Shown: one piece after another, positions 1-10,192 of the stretch | How positions within the stretch are numbered: the stretch's first letter is position 1 | Layout of the letters: each line of letters starts with the position of its first letter | Assembly: GCA_902805475.1 (NCBI GenBank) | Contig: CADCSX010000001.1 | Span: 3,844,001 to 3,908,000 of the forward strand | Source: Entonaema liquescens | Taxonomy: Eukaryota > Ascomycota > Sordariomycetes > Xylariales > Xylariaceae | Direction: 5' to 3' | DNA length: 64,000 bases | The notes under the pieces: model-generated | Told to the model about the DNA's origin: nothing | What the model saw: only the letters and a program-made list of their open reading frames with translations | Database searches by the model: none | Program-made: the position numbers and the translations under genes

Positions 1-308
1 AGTGTATCGGAGCGGTCTGGAGAGAGTGTAGGCTCAGTGCGACTCATTAAATCTGGCCCGGGGGATTCTGTAGCGGATCGCGAATCTAAAGTATCGTGTT
101 GAATATTGGTGGGAAGTGGTGCGCTAACTGGTTCGGGGGAGGATGATGCTAGTGACGTTTCTGGACTGTCGATATTCATCTCGAGCCCATCTTGGTCTGC
201 TCGCCAACTATTACCCGTAAATCGGTGTGATTCTTCTCCATCAGGACACGATGAACTATGCGTTCTCGGAGGGAGCTCTGGAGGCGGATTGCTTGACGGC
301 GTAGGCAT
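1..308 (-). CDS. N-terminal fragment of an unidentified Ser/Pro-rich protein, cut by the window edge
   Basis: An ATG at 308 on the minus strand opens a frame of 102 codons that reaches the window edge without a stop. The translation begins MPTPSSNPPPELPPRTHSSS and stays rich in Ser, Pro, Glu and Asp, with no domain visible. This composition is typical of the disordered N-terminus of a nuclear or regulatory fungal protein. I do not recognise the family. The start is the first ATG of the open frame. The rest of the gene lies left of the window, so length and function cannot be judged. Confidence 0.55.
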   Translation of the reverse strand, partial: MPTPSSNPPPELPPRTHSSSCPDGEESHRFTGNSWRADQDGLEMNIDSPETSLASSSPEPVSAPLPTNIQHDTLDSRSATESPGPDLMSRTEPTLSPDRSDT

Positions 309-2615
309 ACTGTCGTTGCTTGTGGGTTGAGGTTGATGGAATTGTGTGGCGACTCTTTGTCTCCCCTTTTAAGTGAGATGTCTCGAGTGACAACGCGATG
401 TGTGCTTGCGCGTAAGGTTGAACAATGAAGCCTTATAAAGTGTTGGACCAACCAGAAAATTGTACAAATAAATTAATGCAAGAATGGCCAAAAGTAAAAT
501 AGATAAAATAGAAAGTCGAGAAGCCGCGCCGAAAGGAAAGGAAAAAGGAAGTATCTCGTGATTTCAATCGAATAAGTTTAAAAAAAAGTTGGTTAGCACG
601 AGCAAGAGGGAGGATTTGGAGAGAGGTGCCAAAAAAAGGGTCGTAAGAACTTAGGTAAAGCCGTAAACTCGTGAAAGTCGGCTTAAACCTGTTGCAGGTT
701 GCAGGATTATAGCAGGTCCTTTTACAATACTACCGCTACCGCTACCAGTGCTACCGGCTGCTAGCAGTGCTACAGTGTTGGAGCACCTAACCTAGCCTTG
801 GGAGGTCTGGGGGTGGAGAAGGATAGGGACCCAATAGCTAGGGTGGACAGGGGCGGTGAGCCTATTATTAGACCCGTAGTATAGCCCTTGGTCTTGGTAC
901 CTTCACCGCATGAAGCGCGCATATGTAAGCTGTTTTATGCGTCTGGGAACAGGAAGCACATGGCAGAAAGTAGAGAGATAAGGAAAAGCCGATAGTATTC
1001 GACCGTACGATAAAAATAAAACCGAACAGGATTCTAGAAAACCAGGAACAAGATTACGCTATAACAATCGTCAGCAACCCTTAGACCCTTGAACCCCTCG
1101 AAGCCTCGATGTCGGCATCTACGACGGAATATTCCCCGACCATCAAGAAGAGTTTTTAAAGGTTAGAAGTAAAAGGAAACTCTTACTTACATATGTACTG
1201 TAAGCAGCCACTTTTGATCTATCGTAAGTTTAATATAAGATAACGCGTGTATACAATAGCATCGGTGATTGTCAATAGGTGATAGCCTTTAGAGAGACGG
1301 GAAGAGAATATTGAATATACCGATGTTAAACTTATCACGACCTAAAAGGCGTACTGGGTTTGCATCCGGAGATATCGAATAAGAATGTTCACTCGATTCT
1401 AATGGGCTTTTCTTTATCAGAAGTGCTGCCTTATGCGTGTCTTAGACATCATGTGCCATGTGCTGCATACATGTACACGCCATGCATGTCGGAATACGGG
1501 AGACCGCTTAAGGGTATCTGGGTATCTACAGGCTCTGACAGCAATATCGGTGGCGCCAACCGAAGATGATGTAGAGAAGCTTAATTAAACGGTACAACAA
1601 AAGTATACCGTAAAGCTGATTTTTAATTCGACCCGTCTTTCAGTCCGATAACAACGTACGTTCACGACTTCTCTCTAACCTCCGAGCCGCCGAACTTGCG
1701 GCGCGTCGTCGTGCTGCATATTCCGTTCTACCTATTCGGTTCTACATAATACCATAGCATAGTACACGTATGTCACCAACCTCCACTTAAGCAACCACGT
1801 GAAGATGCAAAAAGAACCTTGCTCCACGGGTTGAGCGGGAGTAGTGGATATGAGGGGAAGTCTAGACGATTTGCCTAGGTAGGTAGACATTAAAGTACTA
1901 ATAGTAATAGTACATAGTTACACGTAGTGTGATTCAATGCATCCGGACATAGCGTTGATGGGAATAGCTACGTGAGGTAATTTTGTAGCCTTAAAAATAG
2001 GCAAGTAGTAACCTTAGCCTTTGTATCTAGCCTAGGACTTCATGTATGTTGGTAAGACAATAGAATTCGAACTTGATGCTTTGGTGTTCGTTATGTAGGG
2101 ATAGCCTTCATTACTGTCTGATCTTCAGAAGCTGTCACAGGTACATGCACACTATAATATTGGTTCAGGGTACCTACGCCTAAATATGGGGAAATTGGCT
2201 TGGAAAATACCTACCTAGGGTTTGCGGCTATGATTAGCGCTATTACCCGTCCTAACACTTGAGCCTTTCCTTTCTCGTAACGATACAAAATCTACTAAGA
2301 CATTTAGGTAGGCACTTATGTACCTTGATATCGATTCTCGAATAAGGTTATCTGATATACATGTGCACGTATTTCGTAGGTATTTCGTAGGTATTTCGTA
2401 TTTTGTATTTGGTTGGACTTCATCTCGAACCTCAACTGCACATGCTTTTTACCTTTACCCCACGCAATCAGCTTTCGAATCATGTCGTACTTGAAGGATT
2501 CATCTCGTCAGCCCGGTACCAATTGCCAGTATAATGAGTATCCACTTTCTCTCCTGTCTGGAAAAGGAGTTATGAGAAGATCGTTCCAAAATGGAATCCC
2601 TCTACTAATCACTCA
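309..2615. other. Intergenic, no supported gene
   Basis: About 2.3 kb of AT-rich sequence with only short chance frames. It contains several TAGGTA/TACCTA-type motifs (for example near 1874-1890 and 2207-2220) and a three-copy tandem of an 11-bp unit, GTATTTCGTAG-like, at about 2369-2400. It holds the 5' flank of the gene at the left edge and the 3' flank of TRM11. No tRNA or rRNA gene was found by eye. Confidence 0.6.
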
Positions 2616-4135
2616 TCACCCAGCCACGACATCAGCGCTCGCTTCGTCTGGTTTGAACCCCCTGAAATACGCTCGGCGGAATGAATTCAGGTCATCTGCA
2701 GTACGACCCTTCACCTGTTCTTCCCGCTTTCTCCGTGCCAACGCAGCCATGTCAACATCCGCGTCCCGTAGACGGCGGTAAGTAATTAATCTTCGCGACC
2801 CTGAAGGACCTTGTTAGTCGAAACATCCACAAAAGTGGACATGTAGTAAGCCTACATTTATTAAACACCTGCGAGCAGACGACCACGACACTCAGGCAAG
2901 GATGCGTTGGTATAGGGATTTCTTGCTCTTCGTCGTTTGCCGACGGCATCCAGAAAGATAGACGGCCATCGTCAACCAACGTATCCGAGGCAAAGTCTAG
3001 TATGTCATCTAGCATAGCTGTGAAACTGTATGGTCTCTTCGGGGGAACGAATGTCGGCTTCCTACTTCTCGTTAGCAATTACTATAGGGCTTCCGGGACG
3101 TGGTGCTGCTGACTGGTATGACCGCTTTCCCTTTTCTACGAGCCAGGCGTCCTTCTCTGGGTCTCTACACCCGAGAACCTTTAATCCTTCCCTCACACCG
3201 TATGGTGGATCGCAGACGATGCCGTCGAGTATTCGTGCCCTTCGTACGGGGCTATTGGTTAAGTCGCTGACGAAAACGGCTCCAAGCAAGCTCTCTAACC
3301 CGTACTGCTTGAAGTTACCTTTCAAGCTCCTCTTGCCACCTTCGCCTCTGACGCTACGTCCATCAATATCGCTTCCCATGCCGAGGGCACCAAAATGTGC
3401 GCATGCTATGGGGAAACTACCAGTCCCGACAAAAGGATCGTAGAAAATCTTTCCCGGCGCAGCGAGGGCAATGTTAGCCGTGACCAACGCCAGTTCCGAG
3501 TCCATAGAGGTCGTGCTGATATATCCCCTCTTTTTGAGGTCGTAAGTTTTGATTAACTCTCGCACACTGTGGCCCACGAGACGACCGAAGTGTACTTTTA
3601 AGGGGTTAGGTAGATTCCGCGGCACAGAGTCAAACTCCCATTGCTCAAAAATGGTAAATTCTTGATCCGGAGACTTCAAAAGTATCAGTCCTTCAAACGG
3701 GAGATAGGCAAAGGTATTTATGAGTGCCAGTTTATTCTTTTCGGATCGAGAGCCTTGATAAGCATCTATATTGATCTTGAACGAGACATCTTTATATTTA
3801 GGCCATAGGTGAGCAGTGTCACGCTTGACGGCGGCGTGTAATTCGTCGTATGTCTCAGCCGTTCCCCAATGCTCGTGGATGGTTTGCGCCAAGACCGAAC
3901 GTCTTAGGAGAGCTTTTGCAGCCTCTTCAGACTCCAGTCGGACTATGCAGAAAGGCGACTAGAGAGTCATGAGCTTGGGGTCTTGAAGAAACCAATTATG
4001 GTTGTAAATCATAAAAATTACCTCATCGCTATATGAAATGACCTCCAGATTAAGACCTTCAACAACAGCGAGTGACTGGATTTCGGGCAAACGAAAACTC
4101 TCATGAGACTGAGAGAAACGAATGAGGTACTCCAT
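2616..4135 (-). CDS. TRM11: tRNA (guanine(10)-N2)-methyltransferase Trm11, with one internal frameshift
   Basis: Catalytic subunit of the Trm11-Trm112 complex, which methylates G10 of cytosolic tRNAs using SAM. Exons on the minus strand are 4135-4022, 3958-2856 and 2800-2616; both introns are GT-AG, and the second has a CTAAC branch site. The N-terminal part is THUMP-like. The SAM-binding motif DPFVGTGSFPIACA and the catalytic CDPPYGVREG motif are clear. The C-terminus ends NKWSRRLITYRRLRDADVDM and runs to VVAG. At 3062-3064 the main frame hits TAG just after the stretch GSPIVIANEK; skipping one base restores RKPTFVPPKRPYSF and the rest of the protein, giving 466 residues (yeast is about 433). 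This is a frameshift, a sequencing error or an early pseudogene. It is divergent from RPP40. Confidence 0.88.
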
Positions 4136-4641
4136 TGTGACCTTATAAGCCTTGGGCGTTTTGTAGTCGCCAAAAGTAGATTAACTGGATATATGTTTTT
4201 GCTTCGTCCTGACTTATAAACCACTCCATTTGGGGTTTAGAAATCTTTTTGGACAATTGCTGCTTAAGTCACGAAAGTAACGAACGTATCCGTGTGCGGG
4301 TTTCACAAACGTGAAAATAGTTTATAGCAAAAGAGGGAGTGTTTCTATTAGAAAAATGGCCGAGTGCTTGGAATGGCGCTACTATTGATTTCTGCATGGC
4401 CCGCTTTAGTGCGATTTAGCCTCTCAGGTTACCTGAGATATTATTCTCTAAACCATCTTAGTCATATAAAGGGACAATACAGTTAATTTTACGGTGGAGG
4501 GTTCTTGTATCTCAAAAGTTCGCGTGTTTTTACCTTGATATCTTCAACACCCTCTGCCATATTGGGGCAATCTACAATTTAAATGAGTCCCGAATTCTAT
4601 TATTGATAAACGTGAAGAGTTGACCTTTGCACCCTGCAATA
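4136..4641. promoter_or_regulatory. Divergent promoter region of TRM11 and RPP40
   Basis: 506 bp separate the start codons of TRM11 (minus) and RPP40 (plus). The segment is AT-rich and contains no coding frame. It must hold the 5' leaders and promoters of both tRNA-processing genes. I see no element I can name with confidence. Confidence 0.6.
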
Positions 4642-6004
4642 ATGTTTTCTTTTTCCGCTCCGAGCGTGTATCAATCCTCAAAATGCTTCGTCACATATGG
4701 AGTGATGAGCCATCCTGATCCCGATAATTTGCCAAAGAAAGGAAAGCCTTGGAGCACGTTACTGGCCCAAGACTTTATACACAAAGTTTGAGAATCCTTA
4801 TCCATATAGTTTCGTCCAAGACGCTTGTTAATACGATACAGGTTGATTTAATTCTCCCGGCAGAACTGGTGCAGATCGTCAAAGACAAGCTCACAGGTGA
4901 TCCAAGTCGAGCACCTGTATTTCATAAAGTCATTATGAAACTTGGACAAATCCTCGAAGGTGACTTCTTTACAGAATACATCAAGATAGGTAAGCTGGCT
5001 TTACGGTGCTATTAATTTGTGAAAACCAGGGCTGACGTGATGACAAGGCAATGTCATAATGCTCTCGGAGGGAAGAATAGATTCCGAGAATGTATTCTCA
5101 CTAAAAGAAGGTATGCGCACCTTCTCATCCATTTATGATATCTATGTCACTCATAAGGCTGACAATACTATAGGCGTACTCACGATGTATCTCGATAAAG
5201 AGACATATGAGCGAGCCGGGCTTGTTGGAAAACCTCACGGTGTCAAGGGTAAACGAGGGCTCAAGCCAAGATGGAGTATGTCCGACCATATGTTGATTGT
5301 TATTTCGATTGCTAATCAGATCCCAAAGTTGTACAATTCGATCTTCGGAGTCCTTCAATGCTTCACGGTAAGAAGGGCTTTGATAGATTAGCATACGCCT
5401 GTAAGAATGTTTTCAACGCGCCTGTCACATGGCTTTTCCACGACATTTCGAAGAGTAAGTTTCATAGATCTTTTACCGCTTTCATTGCTAATAGCCATGT
5501 TATATAGCACCTATCCCTGATCCTCTCGCGCGACACTATCCTGTAAAGTATACATCATACCCTAGGATCTCCGAGGACATTTCTACGAAGCTACCATTTT
5601 TGGAACCTCCAGCAACTATCTTATCGAACCAGAGCCGATTAGATTTGGATGAATTTGCTACGGACATATATGAGTGGCTATCTCTAGTCCGACTCGAGAG
5701 TCCACGAATCAACGTAGATGACAAGATCGACCCATATTTGTCTAGTTACGTCGTTCCTGGTAATCCCGACGACCTTTCGGAAGGCAAGGTCTGTCGGGTC
5801 AGCTGGGAAGGCTTTATTCCCTCAACGTGGGCTCGACAAGCCTTGGCGGATGTAATACTCGCTCTACCAGCCAAGTCGTGGTTCTCCTTAAGTACTACAA
5901 CGTTCGCGAGGGATATCGTCGGAGACAGCGCCGATTGTACCATTCTTAGGCCGCCTAACGCGTCTGGGGAGTATCTCCTTTGGGATATTAAGAAGCATAA
6001 TTGA
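4642..6004 (+). CDS. RPP40: Ribonuclease P/MRP 40-kDa-type protein subunit (Rpp40 family)
   Basis: Protein subunit of nuclear RNase P and MRP, which remove tRNA 5' leaders and process rRNA. Six exons: 4642-4785, 4842-4989, 5048-5110, 5174-5275, 5329-5454 and 5508-6004, giving 359 residues. All five introns are GT-AG and 53-63 nt long. The first exon reads MFSFSAPSVYQSSKCFVTYG and carries KGKPWSTLLAQDFIH. The middle carries the family signature LDKETYERAGLVGKPHGVKG, then GLKPRW, and later NVFNAPVTWLFHDISK. The reading frame is unbroken across all junctions. The third intron (5111-5173) is a multiple of three and contains no stop, so its retention would also be in frame. The gene ends 35 bp from the convergent ankyrin gene. 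Confidence 0.88.
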
Positions 6005-6039
6005 ACCATATCGTATTCCTAGTCGGAGAACCAATCTAA

Positions 6040-6687
6040 CTAGTTCTGTCTTGAACGAACGTTGCGATCTGCGAGATTACGCTCTCCTATGGCATCTTGG
6101 ACCAGCTGCCTGAGCTCAGCTTGTCCAGCATCGGAGTGGAAGTCGTCCCGTTCGGCTAATTGTTCTATCCTCCTTCGAAATTCGGGATCAACTTCGAGCT
6201 CGGTCTCATCACTGGGTGCGACTGCGCTAACGGATATGCTGAGACCTTCAGGTACTGGTGGCGCGGTGCTTGTGTTCCCATTGGTTCCATTCAACAGGGC
6301 AGGGGCATGACTGTCTCCCTCCTTGGTTTTCAAGTACTCAGCAACCTCGGGGAAATCGCCCTCTTCAAGTATTTTCTGAAAAGCGGTATGCCCTTCAGAC
6401 CCTTTAATCGTTATATCAGCTCCCAGCTCTTCAACTAGGACGCGAGCAGCCTCAACAGTTTCAACCACGAAGAGGGCTGTCTCTTCGTCTTCGTCGCGCA
6501 AGTTGACATCCACACTAAACTCGCGGATTAGGGTGCGAAGGAGATCGAGGTGATTATAACTCGCTGCTGCATGAACTAGGGAGTATCCATGGGAATCTTG
6601 TTCAGAAGCTAGGCTGGGATTCTCTCGAAGGAGAGGTAGCAAAGCTGGGCTGTTGTCGGCAGCTAACAGGAATGGATTGGCAGACAT
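6040..6687 (-). CDS. Small ankyrin-repeat protein (215 aa)
   Basis: Single-exon gene starting at the ATG at 6687 (MSANPFLLAADNSPALLPLL). About three ankyrin repeats occupy the first 120 residues, with the canonical blocks HGYSLVHAAASYNHLDLLRT and GHTAFQKILEEGDFPEVAEYL. The tail is acidic and low-complexity (ELEVDPEFRRRIEQLAER). Size and layout resemble the yeast YCR051W-type ankyrin protein, whose role is poorly defined; this comparison is from memory. The stop lies 35 bp from the end of RPP40 (tail to tail), so the transcripts probably overlap in their 3' UTRs. The upstream TTG codons are not used as the start because an ATG follows. Confidence 0.8.
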   Translation of the reverse strand: MSANPFLLAADNSPALLPLLRENPSLASEQDSHGYSLVHAAASYNHLDLLRTLIREFSVDVNLRDEDEETALFVVETVEAARVLVEELGADITIKGSEGHTAFQKILEEGDFPEVAEYLKTKEGDSHAPALLNGTNGNTSTAPPVPEGLSISVSAVAPSDETELEVDPEFRRRIEQLAERDDFHSDAGQAELRQLVQDAIGERNLADRNVRSRQN

Positions 6688-7414
6688 GACGAGCAAGGGA
6701 GTTAGATACCTATACTCGGGGAGTGGAATTGAACGAGGTAACGAAGGCTAAGGCCAACCAATTAATCCTTATGCTATGCAAACCAAAAGCCCTGAGCCTA
6801 CGGTTGTTTGCTGCAATAGCTACTCCAGATTTTAGGACCTAATAGGCTGTGTGAAAAAATCGGATTGGTAAATTCAGAGTGGGTTAAGGAATCGGTATGA
6901 CGCACGTTAGGAAAATCTAATGAACTTTTCGACCCCTCAGCCCCTCGCTAACTTGACCCCGCCATTCAAATGGTACATACTTCCTTTCCCTACGAAATCC
7001 GGTAGCTGCATACTTATATGGTTTAAGCCACCAATTGACAGTACCTAGTATCGTTTAGTGTAACTGCCCTAGGATATAGTGACTCAACGCCGAAAATAGT
7101 TATGCCATTGTTACCTAAGATTTGGTAACGATTTGTGTACGTTAGGCTGATAGATGTACTACCTACATGTACCTAGGTACTTTTTGGAGGTATGTAGGTA
7201 CCCAATGTATGATGATCATCATCAATCCTCACATGCATTATTCTTTTAAAGTACCAATAACATTTTGACTCAGGCCGGCAGCAACGAAACAATTCTCTTA
7301 TAATATAATTCAGGCACCTAACACTTCCTTTACCCCTATAAAGTAAAGTAATAGAACCCTCTCCGACATATTATTTAAGTTTGGATCCCGCAGTTGGAAG
7401 ACTACGAGTAGCCA
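6688..7414. promoter_or_regulatory. Divergent promoter region between the ankyrin gene and TRL1
   Basis: About 0.7 kb of AT-rich DNA. It holds two TGACTCA heptamers (7080-7086 and 7266-7272, Gcn4/Cpc1-type), a TACCTAGGTA motif at 7170-7179, and a pyrimidine-rich stretch before TRL1. The heptamer is short enough to occur by chance, so regulation is only suggested. Confidence 0.4.
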
Positions 7415-10024
7415 ATGCAACGTCCCTGCAGCTGCAACTACGCTTGCATATCATCACGGCGTGCCATATCTCGACTTGCCACTACCATCACAAATCCATT
7501 ACCAAAAAATCCATTACCAAAGTTTATCCTGCGCTCGGGTTTTCACAGGGTACATCATCGCCCTCTTGTTTTCGTTGGGCAGAAAGCTCATTTTAGCAAA
7601 ATATCCAGACTGGGACTACCATCTACCACTCGTCACCAATCAACCATGGCGACCCCTAAAGTACCCTATCGTGATCAAGATCCCCAGGAGGTAGCGAATC
7701 TAATTCGCGGCCTAAGCAACAGTAAGGGTGTAAAAGCTAAGAAGACAACATTCAAAGTCAAAGGATCTCCCGATGGCATCACCGTTGACTCTTGGCGTCT
7801 GCACGACTGGGACTACAAGAAGCAACATCTCCCTACTTATGCTAGGGGTCTCTTCACAACCAAGAACCGCAGAGGAGACCATGAGATAGCCATCCGAGGT
7901 TACGACAAGTTCTTCAACACCGGCGAGGTGCCAGAAACGAAATGGGAGAAGATCTTAACAAATACTCAAGGCCCATACGAGCTAACTTTGAAGGAGAACG
8001 GCTGCATCATCTTTATCAGCGGTCTTGAAGACGGATCCCTTCTTATCTGCAGCAAACATTCTACCGGAGATCGTAGCGATGTCGAAGTAAGTCACGCCAG
8101 CGCTGGTGAGCGATGGGTCGACAAGCAGCTCGCTACTATCGGTAAGACTAGAGAAGAGTTCGCCCGGGAGTTGAGGAAGCGAAATGTGACTGCTGTGGCT
8201 GAGCTTTGCGATGACGAGTTTGAGGAACACATCCTCGCTTATGGTCCCGAAAAGGCCGGTCTCTACCTTCACGGAATCAACCTCAATGTTCCCGAGTTCG
8301 TGACGTATTCCAGCACTCTAGTCCAGCAGTTTGCCGACGAATGGGGATTCCGTAAGGTTAGCCTTAAGACTTTTGACGATGTCGAGTCTGTCAAAAACTT
8401 TTTAGAAGCAGTCGCCGAATCAGGAGCACACGAAGGCCGAGACGTTGAGGGATTTGTCATTCGCTGTAGAATGTCCCCCAAGCCTAACGAGATACCATAT
8501 GGAGACTGGTTTTTCAAGTTCAAGTTTGAAGAGCCGTACTTGTTATACAGACAGTGGCGAGAATGCACCAAGGCTCTCCTCGCTGGCAAGCCCCCGAAAT
8601 TCAAGAAGCACGTTAAAATTACCGAAGAATACCTTGTGTACGCACGGAAGAGACTTGCTGGGGACCCTAAGTTAGCGAAAGCCTACAGTCAGAACCATGG
8701 AATCATTTCTCTTCGCGACGACTTCTTAGCGTATAAGCATATGAAGGGCTCGGATGCTGCTAATGTCGAAAACGAGTTTGGAGGCAACGACTTAGCGTCT
8801 GTCTCCCGCGATGTCGTACTCGTCCCCATCGCTACTATCGGCTGTGGCAAGACTACCGTTGGTATTGCCCTGACGCATCTATTCGGGTGGGGTATCATAC
8901 AAAACGACAATATCCAAGGCAAGCAGCGACCGACAAGAATGGTCCAAGCCGTCTTGTCACTTCTCATGGAGCATCCTGTCGTTATCGCAGATCGAAACAA
9001 CTCGGAACGTCGGGAGCGAGAACAGATCATCAAAGATATCAAGCTACAACACGGGGGAGCACGGCTCGTAGCTTTGAACTTTGCCCACGGTGACATTGAT
9101 GAGATTCGGAGAGTGACAAGAGAACGAGTGCTGAAGCGAGGAGACAATCACCAGACCATCCAAGCCGCTTCAGACGAGGCCAAGGTTATCGGAATCATGG
9201 AAAACTTTATCCAGAGATTCCAGCCTTGCGACCCCGAAAATAGACCCGATGATGGGTTTGATTTTATCATCGACTTAGACCCTGCCCAAGATAGCCGCGC
9301 CAACGTAGAGACGATAGTCAGGGAGCTACATCGGAAATTCCCATCGCTGGTCACTAAAGTCCCTACCGATGAAGAGATAGACGAGGCTGTCAAAGCTGCT
9401 ATCGAGAACTATAAGCCCGATTTGAGGCATACTATCCCCGATAGAGGCAAAAAGCAAGATAAGAAGCAAGTCCAACAGGCAAAGATTCAAGAGCCAAAGA
9501 AGAAGCCGTTAGAATATATGTCTATCTCCGTTCCCGCTCAAGACATTACGGTAGCTCTTGAGTCAGCCTTTAAAGACACAGATGCGGAGACGCGACGATT
9601 TTATAGGCAGCTACAGCAGACTCGACGCGTTCAACCTCTCTTCCACGTAACGCTGATGCACCGTTTAGGGGCTAAGGAACATCCAGAGTTATGGCAAAAG
9701 TATAAGTCGCTACATGCGGAAAACCAAAGTGTAGACGATAAACTAGGAGAGTGCAATGTCCAACTAGAACGCGTCGTATATGACGATCGAATTATGGCTA
9801 TAGTCGTGCGTATCCTGGACGAAGAGGAGAAGTGGACTTGCGTCAACAAGGTACCACATATAACGGTTGGTACACGCGACGACGCAGTCAAGCCCAAGGA
9901 GAGCAACGACTTACTCCAGCGGTGGCTCCAGGTTGGTAGCGGAGCCGACACGGGCATCGGCGAGAGAGCCATCGAGGGAAAACCCATAATTAAGGGAAGC
10001 GTCCGTGGTGTGCTATCTAGGTAG
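7415..10024 (+). CDS. TRL1: Fungal tRNA ligase Trl1 (ligase-kinase-cyclic phosphodiesterase)
   Basis: Joins tRNA exons after intron removal and, in fungi, splices the unfolded-protein-response HAC1-type mRNA. Intronless frame of 869 codons. An adenylyltransferase domain carries the KxxG nucleophile motif (KENG, Lys near residue 193). A polynucleotide-kinase domain has the P-loop TIGCGKTT near residues 474-481. The C-terminal 2H phosphodiesterase has two HxT motifs, FHVT near 744 and PHIT near 815. Two starts are possible: the ATG at 7415 adds 77 Arg/Ser-rich residues that resemble a mitochondrial presequence, and the ATG at 7646 (context CAACCATGGCG) begins MATPKVPYRDQDPQEVANLI as in cytosolic orthologues. 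The frame ends at TAG 10022-10024, but the same frame stays open behind it (next entry). Confidence 0.93.
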   Translation: MQRPCSCNYACISSRRAISRLATTITNPLPKNPLPKFILRSGFHRVHHRPLVFVGQKAHFSKISRLGLPSTTRHQSTMATPKVPYRDQDPQEVANLIRGLSNSKGVKAKKTTFKVKGSPDGITVDSWRLHDWDYKKQHLPTYARGLFTTKNRRGDHEIAIRGYDKFFNTGEVPETKWEKILTNTQGPYELTLKENGCIIFISGLEDGSLLICSKHSTGDRSDVEVSHASAGERWVDKQLATIGKTREEFARELRKRNVTAVAELCDDEFEEHILAYGPEKAGLYLHGINLNVPEFVTYSSTLVQQFADEWGFRKVSLKTFDDVESVKNFLEAVAESGAHEGRDVEGFVIRCRMSPKPNEIPYGDWFFKFKFEEPYLLYRQWRECTKALLAGKPPKFKKHVKITEEYLVYARKRLAGDPKLAKAYSQNHGIISLRDDFLAYKHMKGSDAANVENEFGGNDLASVSRDVVLVPIATIGCGKTTVGIALTHLFGWGIIQNDNIQGKQRPTRMVQAVLSLLMEHPVVIADRNNSERREREQIIKDIKLQHGGARLVALNFAHGDIDEIRRVTRERVLKRGDNHQTIQAASDEAKVIGIMENFIQRFQPCDPENRPDDGFDFIIDLDPAQDSRANVETIVRELHRKFPSLVTKVPTDEEIDEAVKAAIENYKPDLRHTIPDRGKKQDKKQVQQAKIQEPKKKPLEYMSISVPAQDITVALESAFKDTDAETRRFYRQLQQTRRVQPLFHVTLMHRLGAKEHPELWQKYKSLHAENQSVDDKLGECNVQLERVVYDDRIMAIVVRILDEEEKWTCVNKVPHITVGTRDDAVKPKESNDLLQRWLQVGSGADTGIGERAIEGKPIIKGSVRGVLSR

Positions 10025-10192
10025 GAATCTGGAGAGCAGCCATCTTCCGAGCTTCGAGGGGCTCAAGCAAATCGAGGTGGAAGTGGTAATCACCGAGGCG
10101 GAAGAGGTGCACATACTGGCAGAAACAGAGGAAATGGAGGTAGGAAAGGCAATAGAGGCAAAGGTAAAGGGAGAGGTTGGGGCGGTACCTAA
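10025..10192 (+). other. RGG-rich open frame in phase with TRL1 after its TAG stop
   Basis: Immediately after the TRL1 TAG the same frame continues for 55 sense codons to TAA 10190-10192. It encodes an Arg/Gly-rich tail with blocks such as RGGSGNHRGGRGAHTGRNRG and GKGKGRGWGGT. That composition is typical of RNA-binding tails and is unlikely in untranslated sequence. It could be reached by an in-frame intron (GT at 10021 to AG at 10083 is 63 nt, but no good branch site is visible), by stop-codon readthrough, or if the TAG is a point error. The splice and readthrough options cannot be separated from the sequence. Confidence 0.5.

Noticed and set aside
2413..2781. 122-codon plus frame
   Set aside because: Overlaps the last exon of TRM11, whose minus-strand reading is conserved and spliced correctly.
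4345..4440. TGGCCGAGTGCTTGGAATGGCGC resembles the A box of a tRNA-Leu/Ser gene
   Set aside because: No GGTTCGAATCC-type B box follows at the right distance and no acceptor stem can be formed, so it is at most a degenerate or chance match.
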